33,120 nt of DNA from JAVBMU01 sp031552185 (GCA_031552185.1 JAVBMU010000132.1:1-33120); one strand, 5' to 3'. Positions 15,046 to 23,671 are shown, counted from the first letter of the stretch. Notes: generated by a model not told the origin, from the sequence alone. Made by a program: numbers and translations.

Positions 15046-15495
15046 TCATCCAACCGGTGCGCGAGTCGCGCCGTCAACCGGCAGGCTGCTGCGCATCTCG
15101 GAGATCAGCTGCGGGGTCAGCGTCGCCTCGGTGCGCGAGACGAGCAGCGCCATCTCGTACCCGATCAGACCGATGTCGCAGGTGGCCTCGGCCACGACCC
15201 CGAGCACGGAACCGTTGGAGACGTTCATCAGGAAGAGGAACCCGTTGTCCATCTCAATGATCGCCTGCCGGACGTTACCGCCGTTCAGTTGCCGGGCGGC
15301 GCCCCGGGTGAGGCTCGACATGCCGGAGACGATCGCGGCGAGTTGGTCGCCACTGGTGCGGTCCAACTGGTCGGACATCGCCATCAGCAGTCCGTCGGCG
15401 GACACCACGAGGGTGTGCCTGCTCCCGGGAACAGTCCGCACGAAGTTGTCGAGCAGCCAACCGAAATTGGTTGCCTCGGTGCTGAGCGCGTTCAC
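15046..15495 (-). CDS. Roadblock/LC7 domain protein (CvnB-like)
   Basis: A 149-residue roadblock/LC7 protein, the second conservon component. The family is known for regulating small GTPases (MglB-like GAP or scaffold roles). Visible motifs are FGWLLDNFVRTVPGSRHTLVVSADGLLMAMS at the N-terminus, DQLAAIVSGMSSLTRGAA in the middle, and GFLFLMNVSNGSVLGVVAEATCDIGLIGYEMALLV towards the end. The GTG at 15495 is preceded by GAGGAGG at good spacing. The gene follows the histidine kinase by 36 bases and precedes DUF742 by 10, consistent with one transcript. Its expected partner is the GTPase two genes downstream. Confidence 0.96.
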   Translation of the reverse strand: MNALSTEATNFGWLLDNFVRTVPGSRHTLVVSADGLLMAMSDQLDRTSGDQLAAIVSGMSSLTRGAARQLNGGNVRQAIIEMDNGFLFLMNVSNGSVLGVVAEATCDIGLIGYEMALLVSRTEATLTPQLISEMRSSLPVDGATRAPVG

Positions 15496-15531
15496 GCTTC
15501 CTCCTCGTCAGTAGCCGCACGTGGCTAATGG

Positions 15532-18516
15532 TCACCGCGCCTGCGGCGCTGAATCGTGGACAGGGTCGAGATTGGGGCCGTGCCCCTCATAGCCGCGGTG
15601 CGCCTCGGCCCGCCCGCGGGCGGTGGCGTTCTGGAACGCGGCCAGGCGCGCCCGGAGTTGGTCCGGATCACGTTCGATGCGGGCAGTGAAGTGCTCGGCG
15701 AAGTCGGCCCGGTCGCCCCGTGCCCGCCGGGTCAGGCCGGCACCGGTCTCCATCCGCACCGGCTCATACGAGCCGATGCCTTCCGCCCCTGGGCTCCTGC
15801 CGAAGTCCGGCCCGTTGCGCAGCAGTTGGGAGACCTCGTCCCGCAGCACCGCAGAGGCGACCCACTCCGAGTGGGCCTCGACCGAGTCGCTGATGTATCC
15901 GGGGTCGAGCGGCTCCAACGGCTCCGGCAAGGGGCGCCGCCGCAGCGGCGACGGCGGTCCGTAGGACCCGGCGTCGGTCCCCGGACCCAACCCGGACCAG
16001 CCGGGCTGCGGCGGAGCGGGCGCCGGGACGGCGGGCATCACGGTCGTGTCGCCGGTGTGCAGCCCGATCATCGGGTCGGTGGGCGGGAGGAACTGCGTCG
16101 CAGTCACGTCCTGGTTGGTGACCGGACGCGGCGCGCGCAAGCGGACCGTGTGGTCGTCGGGCAGGTCGGCGAAGTCGACCACGAACCCGGCGTCGGGCAC
16201 GGCCGGCGATCCGTACGCCGCATCCGTCGGGGTCGGCGATCCGTACGCCGCATCCGTCGGGGTCGGCGATCCGTACGCCGCATCGGCCGGCGGCGCGTAG
16301 GCGTCGGCGGCGGGTGCGGCGGGCGGAGCGGACGCAGCCGCCGAGAGGTCGGCCCGACCGGGCTCCGCAGCGGTCTCGTTCTCGATGAAGTCCTCGCCCG
16401 CATCCGACTCGCCCGGGCGGGTGCGCCGCCCGAATCGGCCGCGCCGACGGCTGGGTGTCTCCCGCATCGAGCGGCGGGTCGGCATGATGTCGTCGAAGCT
16501 GGGCGCCTCCTCCGCCGTCGACGACGACGCCGAACGCTGCGTGTGGTCGTCGGGGAAGCTGGCCGGGATGCGGTCCGCCGGGACCTGCTCGATCTGCGCG
16601 GTACGGTCCGCGTCGAATAGTACGGGCCCGCGGCCACCACCGAGGTCCGGCAGACCCGGAAGCTTGATCGGCCGATCGGTCAGCGCGGGTGCGTCCTCGA
16701 GGTCGAACTGCGGCGACCACGTGCCCTGGTCCGCGTCCTGGTCCATCGGAACGTGGTCCACCGGGCTCCGGTCCACCGCGGCAGGCACGCCCGGGCCGCG
16801 GCCGGTCCGGGTGTCGTCGGCGGCCGGCGCCGGTCGCGCCGCATCGCCGCGCTCGGCCACGGGCGTCGCCGCCGAATCGACGGGGATGTGGGCGGCCGTG
16901 TCGAGTTCATGACGGGACCGGAAGTTGGAGAACAACGCGGTGCGGGAGCCGACGTCGAGGATCGGGGCCTCGGTCGGCGCCTGCACGCCCGGCGCGTCGG
17001 CCGAGGCCGCGCGGTGCCGGCTGGGCAGCGCCCCACCTGGTTCGATCGCGGACGGCGGGGACCACGTGTCTTCGGTGGCCGCAAGGTCGATCGGCAGCGA
17101 CGGCGTCGCCAGCGGCGGCAGGACGATTGCACCGGTCGGGTTCGTCCCGAGCGAGGCGCTCGGGGCCGCCGTCGACGGCGTGACGCCGCGCGGGCGGCGC
17201 CGCGGCATCCCCACCTCGGTGGTGCCGTCGGTCAGCGCCTCGATGTCGACCGGAATGGCGACGGAGGGCTGGATCTCGGTGGGAATCTGGCCGCCGCGCA
17301 GGCGAACGGTGTCCTCCTCGGGCAGATACGCCCCAGCCGAATCCGGCGTCGCCGAGCCGAGATCAGGCGCGGCGAAGGCCGCGTCGCCCACCGCCGAGCG
17401 TTCGGGCAGCGGGATGTTCGAGTCGGGCACAAACAGCATGAGCGGCAGTTCGACGACCGCCTCGGTGCCGGTGCCGTCCTGCCCGACGCCGAACCGAACG
17501 GTGGCCTCCAGGCCCTCGGCCAATCGGCCGACCACGTAGAGCCCCAGCCGCGCAGAGCCGATGATGTCCGCGGCGGCCCGGGAGGACACCCGGCGCATCG
17601 CATCGGTCAGTTCCGCGGGCGACATCCCCGGCCCGTGATCGCGGATGACCACACGCACATACTGGCCGTCGTGCTCGGTGGAGACCTCGACGGGCGTGTG
17701 CGGCTCGGAGAACTTCGTCGCGTTCTCGAGCAGTTCCGCGATCAGGTGGGCGGTGGTCAGCGCGTTGTGCCCGAGCATCAGCGGGTCGACGGGCACGTCG
17801 AGCCGGACCCGGTCGAACAACTCGATCTCGGACGCGGCGGTGCGGGCGATGTCGGACATCGGCATCGGCCGGCGGACCCGGCGTCCGGAATCGATCCCCG
17901 CGAGGACGAGGAGGGATTCGGCGTTGCGCCGCATCCGCGTCGCGAGGTGATCGAGCCGGAAGAGGTTCGACATCGTCGTCGGGTCATCCTCGGACCGCTC
18001 GAGTTCGTCGAGGAAGGTCAGTTGCCGGTTGAGCAACACCTGGTCGCGGCGGGCGACGTTGACGAACATCTCGGCGATCGATGCGCGCAACGCCGCCTGT
18101 TCGCGGGCGACACCGAGCGTGGTCGAATTCACATCATTGAAGGCGGCGGCCAACTCGCCCAACTCGTCGGACGACTCCACCGGGAGGGGCGGGATCGCCA
18201 GCGTAGGTCCCCGGCCGGGAACGGCCACCTGTTCGACGACGAGCGGAAGTTGGTCGCGCACGGTCTGGGCAGCCCGGGTTAGCCGCCGCAACGGCGTGGC
18301 GATCGACCGGGCGACGAGCACCCCCATCACGATCGACACGACAATGACCAGGGCGGCCACGCCGATCGTGACGATCGCTCGTATCTGGGAGCCGTCCGGA
18401 TCACCGGCTTCGCTGATCGCCTGATCACCGAGGATCGCTGCGGCAACGAAGAGCGCAAGGATCGGTACGGCAAGAGCCGCAAGGATCTTCCCTCGAACGC
18501 TCAGCCTGCGGAGCAT
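15532..18516 (-). CDS. Conservon sensor histidine kinase (CvnA-like) with very long C-terminal tail
   Basis: A 994-residue membrane histidine kinase heading the conservon. TM1 is about 11-30 and TM2 about 46-69, separated by only ~15 residues outside the membrane; HAMP (~70-130) follows. The dimerisation/phosphoacceptor region holds RLDHLATRMRRNAESLLVLAG. The ATPase domain has the N-box ELLENATKFS (~260-269), DHGPGMS (~293-299) and SARLGLYVVGRLAEG (~320-335). From about 370 to 994 the chain is Pro/Ala/Asp-rich and probably disordered, with a repeated SPTPTDAAYG unit encoded by 30-base DNA repeats (16205-16285). The minute external loop argues against classic extracellular ligand binding. No cytochrome P450 (CvnE) gene follows the operon. 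ATG start at 18516 with AGG-rich sequence upstream. Confidence 0.95.
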   Translation of the reverse strand: MLRRLSVRGKILAALAVPILALFVAAAILGDQAISEAGDPDGSQIRAIVTIGVAALVIVVSIVMGVLVARSIATPLRRLTRAAQTVRDQLPLVVEQVAVPGRGPTLAIPPLPVESSDELGELAAAFNDVNSTTLGVAREQAALRASIAEMFVNVARRDQVLLNRQLTFLDELERSEDDPTTMSNLFRLDHLATRMRRNAESLLVLAGIDSGRRVRRPMPMSDIARTAASEIELFDRVRLDVPVDPLMLGHNALTTAHLIAELLENATKFSEPHTPVEVSTEHDGQYVRVVIRDHGPGMSPAELTDAMRRVSSRAAADIIGSARLGLYVVGRLAEGLEATVRFGVGQDGTGTEAVVELPLMLFVPDSNIPLPERSAVGDAAFAAPDLGSATPDSAGAYLPEEDTVRLRGGQIPTEIQPSVAIPVDIEALTDGTTEVGMPRRRPRGVTPSTAAPSASLGTNPTGAIVLPPLATPSLPIDLAATEDTWSPPSAIEPGGALPSRHRAASADAPGVQAPTEAPILDVGSRTALFSNFRSRHELDTAAHIPVDSAATPVAERGDAARPAPAADDTRTGRGPGVPAAVDRSPVDHVPMDQDADQGTWSPQFDLEDAPALTDRPIKLPGLPDLGGGRGPVLFDADRTAQIEQVPADRIPASFPDDHTQRSASSSTAEEAPSFDDIMPTRRSMRETPSRRRGRFGRRTRPGESDAGEDFIENETAAEPGRADLSAAASAPPAAPAADAYAPPADAAYGSPTPTDAAYGSPTPTDAAYGSPAVPDAGFVVDFADLPDDHTVRLRAPRPVTNQDVTATQFLPPTDPMIGLHTGDTTVMPAVPAPAPPQPGWSGLGPGTDAGSYGPPSPLRRRPLPEPLEPLDPGYISDSVEAHSEWVASAVLRDEVSQLLRNGPDFGRSPGAEGIGSYEPVRMETGAGLTRRARGDRADFAEHFTARIERDPDQLRARLAAFQNATARGRAEAHRGYEGHGPNLDPVHDSAPQAR
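16205..16285 (-). repeat. 30-bp in-frame repeats in histidine kinase gene
   Basis: Units starting GGCGATCCGTACGCCGCATC at 16205, 16235 and 16265; the first two are identical over 30 bases and the third is truncated. They encode a 10-residue repeat of the type AAYGSPTPTD. Copy number may vary by slippage without frame loss. Confidence 0.9.
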
Positions 18517-18690
18517 TGGAACCTGCCTTCGTCACCGTGATCGTCGCGGGCCGGGACGTGCGCACGCCGCGCTACTCCCGTGAAACACAACTATCGGTGC
18601 ACACGCGCCGGAGACCTAATCTGTGACGCGCGGACGCCACGCGACTTTTGCACTCACCCCACCTGCCGCCCGGGGCCCGACCCCGGAAGC

Positions 18691-18696
18691 TAGGGT
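18691..18696 (+). promoter_or_regulatory. -10 element for leaderless quinone oxidoreductase mRNA
   Basis: TAGGGT lies 7 bases before the ATG at 18704. No convincing Shine-Dalgarno is present. Confidence 0.5.
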
Positions 18697-18703
18697 CGTG
18701 ACC

Positions 18704-19681
18704 ATGGAAGCCATCACGATCGCCACCCCGGGCGGGCCCGAACAGTTGATGGTATCGACCCTACCCGAACCGACCCCGGCAGCGGACCAAGTTCTCCTGG
18801 ATGTCCGCTTTGCAGGCGTCAATCGGGCCGACTTGCTCCAACGGGCAGGATATTACCCCCCACCGCCCGGCGCCCCGGATTGTCCCGGTCTGGAAGTCGC
18901 GGGGGTGGTCCGGGAGCTGGGGCCGGACGTAACTGGGTGGGCGGTGGGCGACCGGGCGGTCGCCCTGCTCGAGGGCGGCGGATACGCCGAGCAAGTCTGC
19001 ACGCGGGCGACACAGCTTCTCCCCATTCCCGCCGGGCTCGACCTGCGTTCGGCCGCCGCCCTGCCCGAGGCCGCCTGCACCGCCTGGAGCAATCTGATCG
19101 ACGTCGGCGGACTGCGGCCCGACGAGTGGGTGCTGATTCACGGTGGCTCCGGCGGGGTCGGGACGATCGCGACCCAACTTGCCGTCGCCGTCGGTGCCCG
19201 CGTCGCCGTGACCGCCGGCGGCGCGAACCGCGCCGCGCGGTGCGCGCTGCTCGGCGCGGACCTCGCCCTCGACTACCGGGAAGAGGATTGGGTCGCGGCG
19301 GTGCGCGCGGCGTCGGGCGCGGGCGCGAACCTGGTGCTCGACGTCATCGGCGCGGCGTATCTCGACCGCAACGTGCGGGTCCTGGCCGACGGCGGCCGGC
19401 TCGTCGTCATCGGCCTGCAGCGCGGCGCCCGGGCCGAGCTCGATCTCGGGCTCCTGCTCGCCCGCCGGGCGAGCATCCACGCGACCACGCTGCGCTCGCG
19501 TCCGCCGGCGGACAAGGCGCGGATCGTCGCCGCGGTCGGGCGGGAGGTCTGGCCGCTCGTGACGGCCGGTCGGATCCGCCCCGTCGTCCACGCCTGCCTC
19601 CCGCTGGCCCGGGCGGCCGATGCACATCGACTGCTCGAATCCGGCGAGGTTTTCGGCAAGGTCCTGCTCGAGGTCGGCTGA
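18704..19681 (+). CDS. Zinc-independent NAD(P)H quinone oxidoreductase (PIG3/zeta-crystallin type)
   Basis: A 325-residue medium-chain dehydrogenase/reductase. The N-terminal GroES-like domain carries MEAITIATPGGPEQL and GVNRADLLQRAGYYPPPPGA. The Rossmann domain carries HGGSGGVGTIATQLA (nucleotide-binding glycines at 147-153) and LDVIGAAYLDRNVRVLADGG. Structural-zinc cysteines and catalytic zinc ligands are absent, as expected for quinone oxidoreductases. It probably reduces quinones or enones using NADPH in the cytosol. The ATG at 18704 is chosen for the family-typical start and for TAGGGT 7 bases upstream, which predicts a leaderless mRNA; a GTG at 18698 adds two residues. It is followed by pafE on the same strand after 75 bases, a pairing close to that of Rv3777 and Rv3780 in Mycobacterium tuberculosis. 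Confidence 0.93.
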   Translation: MEAITIATPGGPEQLMVSTLPEPTPAADQVLLDVRFAGVNRADLLQRAGYYPPPPGAPDCPGLEVAGVVRELGPDVTGWAVGDRAVALLEGGGYAEQVCTRATQLLPIPAGLDLRSAAALPEAACTAWSNLIDVGGLRPDEWVLIHGGSGGVGTIATQLAVAVGARVAVTAGGANRAARCALLGADLALDYREEDWVAAVRAASGAGANLVLDVIGAAYLDRNVRVLADGGRLVVIGLQRGARAELDLGLLLARRASIHATTLRSRPPADKARIVAAVGREVWPLVTAGRIRPVVHACLPLARAADAHRLLESGEVFGKVLLEVG

Positions 19682-19756
19682 CACCCGCGGCGATTCCCCG
19701 GCCGGCTCACCCGGGTTGGCTTTTGCGGCCGGGTCCCGGCACACCAGACTGGGACC

Positions 19757-20395
19757 ATGACAGCACCTTCTTCGCCCGCGTCCGCCGATTCGCCCGACGC
19801 CACGTCGCCCTCGTCGGCCGAACGGCCCGGGGCGCGCGTCGTGGGGCCCGACGGCGCGCCCGTCGAGCTCGCGCCGGAGTCCGGCGCGGAATCCGGGCCG
19901 GAGTCCGGGCCGGAGTCCGGGCCTGAGTCCGCGCCCGCCGAAGCGGCCGACGACGCCGACCCCACCACCGCCATCGAGGAACCTGCGAAGGTGATGCGAA
20001 TCGGCACCATGATCAAGAAGCTCCTCGACGAGGTACGCGACGCGCCCCTCGACGACGCCGCCCGCAGCCGGCTGGCGGAGATCCACGAGCGGTCGCTCGC
20101 CGAACTGGAGGAGGGGCTCTCCCCCGACCTCGTCGAGGAACTGCACCGGATCACGCTCCCGTTCGGGGAGAATGTGACGCCGTCGGACGCCGAACTGCGC
20201 GTCGCCCAGGCTCAGCTCGTCGGCTGGCTCGAGGGCCTCTTCCACGGCATCCAAACCGCGTTGGTGGCCCAGCAGATGGCGGCCCAGGCCCAACTGAGCC
20301 AGATGCGCCGGGCACTCCCGCCCGGGTCGCTGCCCGTCAATCCCCGCGCGATGGGCGCCGGCGACGCCGAGGTCGGCCCGGGGCAGTACCTGTAG
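19757..20395 (+). CDS. pafE: Bacterial proteasome activator (PafE/Bpa)
   Basis: A 212-residue ring-forming, ATP-independent activator of the actinobacterial 20S proteasome. The conserved helical core runs from about 75 to 190 (KVMRIGTMIKKLLDEVR, LAEIHERSLAELEEGLSPDLVEELHRITLPF, QAQLVGWLEGLFHGIQTALVAQQMAAQ). The C-terminal GQYL is the hallmark tail that docks into the proteasome alpha-ring pockets and opens the gate. The first ~75 residues are acidic, low-complexity and repeat-rich (ESGPESGPESGP, encoded by 12-base repeats around 19877-19930) and somewhat longer than in the mycobacterial protein (174 residues). The ATG at 19757 has CAGACT 6 bases upstream, a near-fit to the leaderless pattern, and no clear Shine-Dalgarno. 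The presence of this gene implies a proteasome elsewhere in the genome. Confidence 0.95.
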   Translation: MTAPSSPASADSPDATSPSSAERPGARVVGPDGAPVELAPESGAESGPESGPESGPESAPAEAADDADPTTAIEEPAKVMRIGTMIKKLLDEVRDAPLDDAARSRLAEIHERSLAELEEGLSPDLVEELHRITLPFGENVTPSDAELRVAQAQLVGWLEGLFHGIQTALVAQQMAAQAQLSQMRRALPPGSLPVNPRAMGAGDAEVGPGQYL

Positions 20396-20411
20396 CTACC
20401 GGGCCTCGTCG

Positions 20412-21398
20412 CTACCGCCGCCGCCGGGCCGGGCGCGGATTGCGGTGGGCGGTCATGACGATGGCGACGGACACGAGGGCGAGGCCGGCAAGGTCGGCCG
20501 GCGAGGGCACCTGACGGAGCACGACGGCCCCGACCACCATCGCCGTCGCCGGCAGCAGCGCGGTCAGGACCGAGAACGTCGCGGCGCTCACGCGGCGCAG
20601 GATGACCTGCTCCATCGCATAGGGCACCACGGAGGAGAACACCGCCACCCCGAGCAGCGCGACCGCAAGGCGCGGATCCGCCAGCGCCCAGGCGGCCGTC
20701 GGCGCGAGGAACGGCGCCAGCACCAGGGCGCCCGTCCCCATCCCGACGGCAAGTGATGTGACCCCGGTCCCGGTGGCGGCCACTCGCTTGCCCACCACGA
20801 TGTAGGCCGCCCAGCAGCCGGCGGCGACGGTGATCGCGACGAGGCCGACCAGGGCGTCGGCTCGTGGAATGTCGCCGGATTCGAGGCTCACCCCGGCGAG
20901 CAGCAGAACGCCGGCCGCCGCGAACGCGATCGCCCCGCGTTCCCGAACGCCGCGCCCCGCGATCGCCGCCACCACGACCGGCCCCACGAACTCGATTGCC
21001 ACCGCCGTGCCGAGCGGCAAGTGGGAGATTGCGACGTAAAAGGCCGTGTTCATCAGCGCGAGCGTTGTGCCGAAGACCCCGGCCCAAACCAGTTCGCGTC
21101 GAGTCCGCCGCCGACGCCACGGGCGCTGCCAGAGCACCAGCACCACGGCCGACAGCAAAACGCGCAACCAGGCGACCTGCGCCGGGCCGACGCGCGTGAA
21201 CAGCCCGACGGCGATGGCCGCCCCCACGTACTGGGTCAGGCCGGAGAAAACGAAGAGCGCGGGGGCGGGCACCCGCCCGAGCGGGTGCCCTGGGGGGCCA
21301 CCGGCCATCGGCGACCCGGGCCCCGATGCCGACCGATCGGGCCCTCGCCGTGGGCGGGCGCCGGGCCCGGTCGGCGTCGGCTCCGATGCGGTGGGCAC
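20412..21398 (-). CDS. EamA-family (DMT) exporter, RhtA-like
   Basis: A 328-residue transporter with about ten membrane helices in two EamA repeats, resembling RhtA-type threonine/homoserine exporters. Characteristic segments are GAAIAVGLFTRVGPAQVAWLR, FYVAISHLPLGTAVAIEFVGPV and, in the second half, AVFSSVVPYAMEQVILRRVSAATFSVLTALLPATA. The C-terminus is a basic Arg-rich tail. Two starts compete. The GTG at 21398 is preceded by TATTCT (21405-21410) at exactly 6 bases, the leaderless pattern seen elsewhere here. The ATG at 21308 gives a 298-residue protein of more typical length but has no ribosome site. I favour 21398. The gene is convergent with pafE, with only 16 bases between stops. Substrate is not readable from sequence. 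Confidence 0.88.
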   Translation of the reverse strand: MPTASEPTPTGPGARPRRGPDRSASGPGSPMAGGPPGHPLGRVPAPALFVFSGLTQYVGAAIAVGLFTRVGPAQVAWLRVLLSAVVLVLWQRPWRRRRTRRELVWAGVFGTTLALMNTAFYVAISHLPLGTAVAIEFVGPVVVAAIAGRGVRERGAIAFAAAGVLLLAGVSLESGDIPRADALVGLVAITVAAGCWAAYIVVGKRVAATGTGVTSLAVGMGTGALVLAPFLAPTAAWALADPRLAVALLGVAVFSSVVPYAMEQVILRRVSAATFSVLTALLPATAMVVGAVVLRQVPSPADLAGLALVSVAIVMTAHRNPRPARRRR

Positions 21399-21404
21399 GC
21401 GGCA

Positions 21405-21410
21405 AGAATA
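21405..21410 (-). promoter_or_regulatory. -10 element for leaderless EamA transporter mRNA
   Basis: Minus-strand TATTCT, 6 bases before the GTG at 21398. No consensus -35 is evident. Confidence 0.5.
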
Positions 21411-21495
21411 GGCTCGCCCGCCCACCGCTGCGGCGCACCGCGTCACTCCATCCGGGGCGCCTCGAATTGTCATCGCCGCCGAGAGCCGCCGGGTA

Positions 21496-21522
21496 CGGAG
21501 CCGAGCGTCCCGCTCGGCTCCG
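21496..21522 (-). terminator. 12-bp hairpin after the sugar ABC operon
   Basis: Perfect stem with arms at 21496-21507 and 21511-21522 and a 3-base loop, extended by partly pairing GCCGCC/GGCGGC runs outside. It lies about 110 bases past the last permease stop and upstream of the EamA gene. There is no T-run. Confidence 0.65.
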
Positions 21523-21630
21523 GCGGCGGCTCCGTCCCACCGGCGTTCTGAGAAGTCTTGCCGGCGGCGACCCCACAACTCGGAATCACTCGTCCGGTTG
21601 CGGATTCGGCGCGCTGCGCGCCCCCGCCCG

Positions 21631-22578
21631 TCAGCCCTTGACCGAACCGGCGAGCAGTCCGCGCACGAAGTAGCGCTGCAGGGCGAAGAAGACGATCAGC
21701 GGAACCACGATCGCCACAAATGCCCCGGCGGTGAGCAGGTGCCAGGCCTGCCCGCGGGTACCCACGAGGTCAGCGACGGCCGCGGTCAACGGCCGAGAGT
21801 CTTGATTCGTGAACGTGATGCCGACCAGCAGGTCGTTCCACACCCACAGGAACTGGAAGATCGCGAACGACGCGATGGCGGGCACCAACAGCGGGAGCAG
21901 CACGCGGAAGAAGATCTGCACATGGCCGGCGCCATCGACCCGCGCGGCCTCGACCAGGGACGGCGGAATATCCTTCATGAAGTTGTGCAGGAGGAAGATC
22001 GCCAGTGGCAGCGCAAAGATCGAGTGCGAGAGCCAGACCGTCCAGAACGAGCCGGCGATGTCCCACTCGACGAACTGCGCGAGCAGCGGGATCAAAGTGA
22101 TCTGCAACGGCACGATCTGCAGCGCGAAAATCGCGACGAACAGCAGCTCGCGGCCGCGGAAGTCGATCCAGGCGAAACCGTAGGCCGCGAGCAGCGCCAC
22201 GGAAATCGGGATCACGACGGCGGGCAGGGTGATGACGATCGAGTTGAGGAAGAAGTGGCTGAGTCCGGCATCGGGCCCGAGCACCGCTTCGTAGTTCTCG
22301 AGCGTGAAGCCCGGGTTCCGCAGGACGGTCCACCAGCCGCTCTCCTCAATGTCGGCCTGCGGCCGGAATGAGGAGATCAACAGGCCGACCGAGGGCACGG
22401 TCCACAGCACCGCGATCACAATCGCCAGACCCGAGGCCCACGGCGAACTGAGCTTCCCCTTGGTGGCGATGGCCCGCCGTTCGATCCGGGAGAGGCGGCG
22501 CTGCCCGACGCCGGGCGAGTCCTGTTCGCGGGCAAGGTCGGGGGCCTGGACGGCCGGGGGCACCGGTGTGCTGGTCAT
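21631..22578 (-). CDS. CUT1 sugar ABC transporter permease (MalG-like)
   Basis: A 315-residue inner-membrane permease of the MalG/AglG type, with about six membrane helices after a ~45-residue cytoplasmic N-terminus. The EAA loop that contacts the ATPase is clear: EAARVDGAGHVQIFFRVLLP. The C-terminus ends in the MalG-typical FFALQRYFVRGLLAGSVKG. Its ATG overlaps the stop of the upstream MalF-like gene (ATGA), so translation is coupled. It is the last gene of a binding protein-permease-permease operon. No ATPase gene accompanies it, so a shared MsiK-type ATPase encoded elsewhere is likely, as is common for CUT1 systems in actinobacteria. Confidence 0.95.
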   Translation of the reverse strand: MTSTPVPPAVQAPDLAREQDSPGVGQRRLSRIERRAIATKGKLSSPWASGLAIVIAVLWTVPSVGLLISSFRPQADIEESGWWTVLRNPGFTLENYEAVLGPDAGLSHFFLNSIVITLPAVVIPISVALLAAYGFAWIDFRGRELLFVAIFALQIVPLQITLIPLLAQFVEWDIAGSFWTVWLSHSIFALPLAIFLLHNFMKDIPPSLVEAARVDGAGHVQIFFRVLLPLLVPAIASFAIFQFLWVWNDLLVGITFTNQDSRPLTAAVADLVGTRGQAWHLLTAGAFVAIVVPLIVFFALQRYFVRGLLAGSVKG

Positions 22579-23564
22579 CGGATCTCCTCGGCAAAGCGCA
22601 ATTGGCGGACGTTGTAGACGACGATCGGAATGACCAGGATGAACAGAATGACCGCGAGGGCCGCCCCCATGCCGGCGTTGTACTGCCGGAATGCCTGGGT
22701 GTAGAACTCGTTCGCGACCACGGACGTCCCGAATTGACCACCCGTCATGGTACGTACGATGTCGAAGACCTTGAGGGTCCCGATCCCGATCGTCGTGAGC
22801 ACCACGATGAGCGCGGGGCGGATGCTCGGCACAGTGATGTAGCGGAACATCCGGATCCCGGTCAGCCCATCCAGGCGCGCCGCCTCGATGATGTCGTCGG
22901 GAATCGCCTTGATCGCCGCCGAGAGCACCGTCATCGCAAATCCGGTCTGAATCCAGATCATCACCACGATCAGGAAGAATGTGTTCCAGGGCTCATTCAA
23001 CAGGAACTGTTGCGGGGGCAGGTGCAACCACACCAGCAGTTGATTGAGCAGGCCGATCTGCGGGATGTCCTGCTCGGCGGGCCGATACTCGTAGACGAAT
23101 CGCCAGATGATCGAGGCACCTACCATGGAGATCGCCATCGGAAGGAAGACCAGCGCCTTTGCCGCCTTCTCGAACCGCGTCCGGTCCACCAGCACCGCGT
23201 AGACGACGCCGATAAATGTCGAGACGATCGGCACGAGAATGACCCAGATGGCCGTGTTGCGCAGGACCTGCTGGAACATGGGCTCGGTCAGCGCGATCTT
23301 GAAGTTCTCCAGGCCGACGTACTCCGTGCCGGCGGCATCCTGGAAGGACGCCTGCACCGTCCGGATGGCCGGGTAAACCAGGCCGAACACGACCATGACC
23401 ACGGCCGGCCCGACGAATCCCGCGGTCACCGCCCATCGGGGCACCCGCCGCGGGCGGTCGATGACCAGGAGAATCGCGCCCATGACCACGACGAACAAGA
23501 TGATCGCGAGCACCATCAAAGTCAGCTTCCCGGCCGCTGTGTCCGGGTATTTGAGCCAGTCCAT
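22575..23564 (-). CDS. CUT1 sugar ABC transporter permease (MalF-like)
   Basis: A 329-residue permease. Membrane segments begin at about 15 (LTLMVLAIILFVVVMGAILLV) and 45 (GFVGPAVVMVVFGLVYPAI), the second carrying the usual MalF-like entry to the transport domain. The EAA loop reads EAARLDGLTGIRMFRYITVP. The extra N-terminal helix and the block VGLENFKIALTEPMFQQVLRNTAIW resemble alpha-glucoside (AglF-type) systems, but substrate prediction remains weak. The ATG at 23564 is preceded by GGGGAAGGA. The gene lies 107 bases downstream of the binding-protein gene, with a strong hairpin between them, and overlaps the next permease by 4 bases. Confidence 0.94.
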   Translation of the reverse strand: MDWLKYPDTAAGKLTLMVLAIILFVVVMGAILLVIDRPRRVPRWAVTAGFVGPAVVMVVFGLVYPAIRTVQASFQDAAGTEYVGLENFKIALTEPMFQQVLRNTAIWVILVPIVSTFIGVVYAVLVDRTRFEKAAKALVFLPMAISMVGASIIWRFVYEYRPAEQDIPQIGLLNQLLVWLHLPPQQFLLNEPWNTFFLIVVMIWIQTGFAMTVLSAAIKAIPDDIIEAARLDGLTGIRMFRYITVPSIRPALIVVLTTIGIGTLKVFDIVRTMTGGQFGTSVVANEFYTQAFRQYNAGMGAALAVILFILVIPIVVYNVRQLRFAEEIR

Positions 23565-23626
23565 CGTGGTCCTTCCCCTGTGCCGACGGGCGTCGGCGCT
23601 CCCTGCGAACGAATGCTGACCAGAGT

Positions 23627-23658
23627 TCGGGGGGCCCGCCACAGGACGGGCCCCCCGA
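23627..23658 (-). terminator. Hairpin between sugar-binding protein and permease genes
   Basis: 12-bp arms TCGGGGGGCCCG (23627-23638) and CGGGCCCCCCGA (23647-23658) with an 8-base loop, 13 bases after the binding-protein stop. A second small hairpin, GCCGAC/GTCGGC, follows at 23582-23597. Such hairpins in binding-protein operons usually stabilise the upstream message or partly terminate, so more binding protein than permease is made. Confidence 0.7.
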
Positions 23659-23671
23659 GCTCATTTCTGCG

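Noticed and set aside
16753..18282. A 500-residue plus-strand frame opposite the histidine kinase
   Set aside because: Low-complexity Arg/Gly/Asp-rich translation; the minus strand carries HAMP and ATPase motifs.
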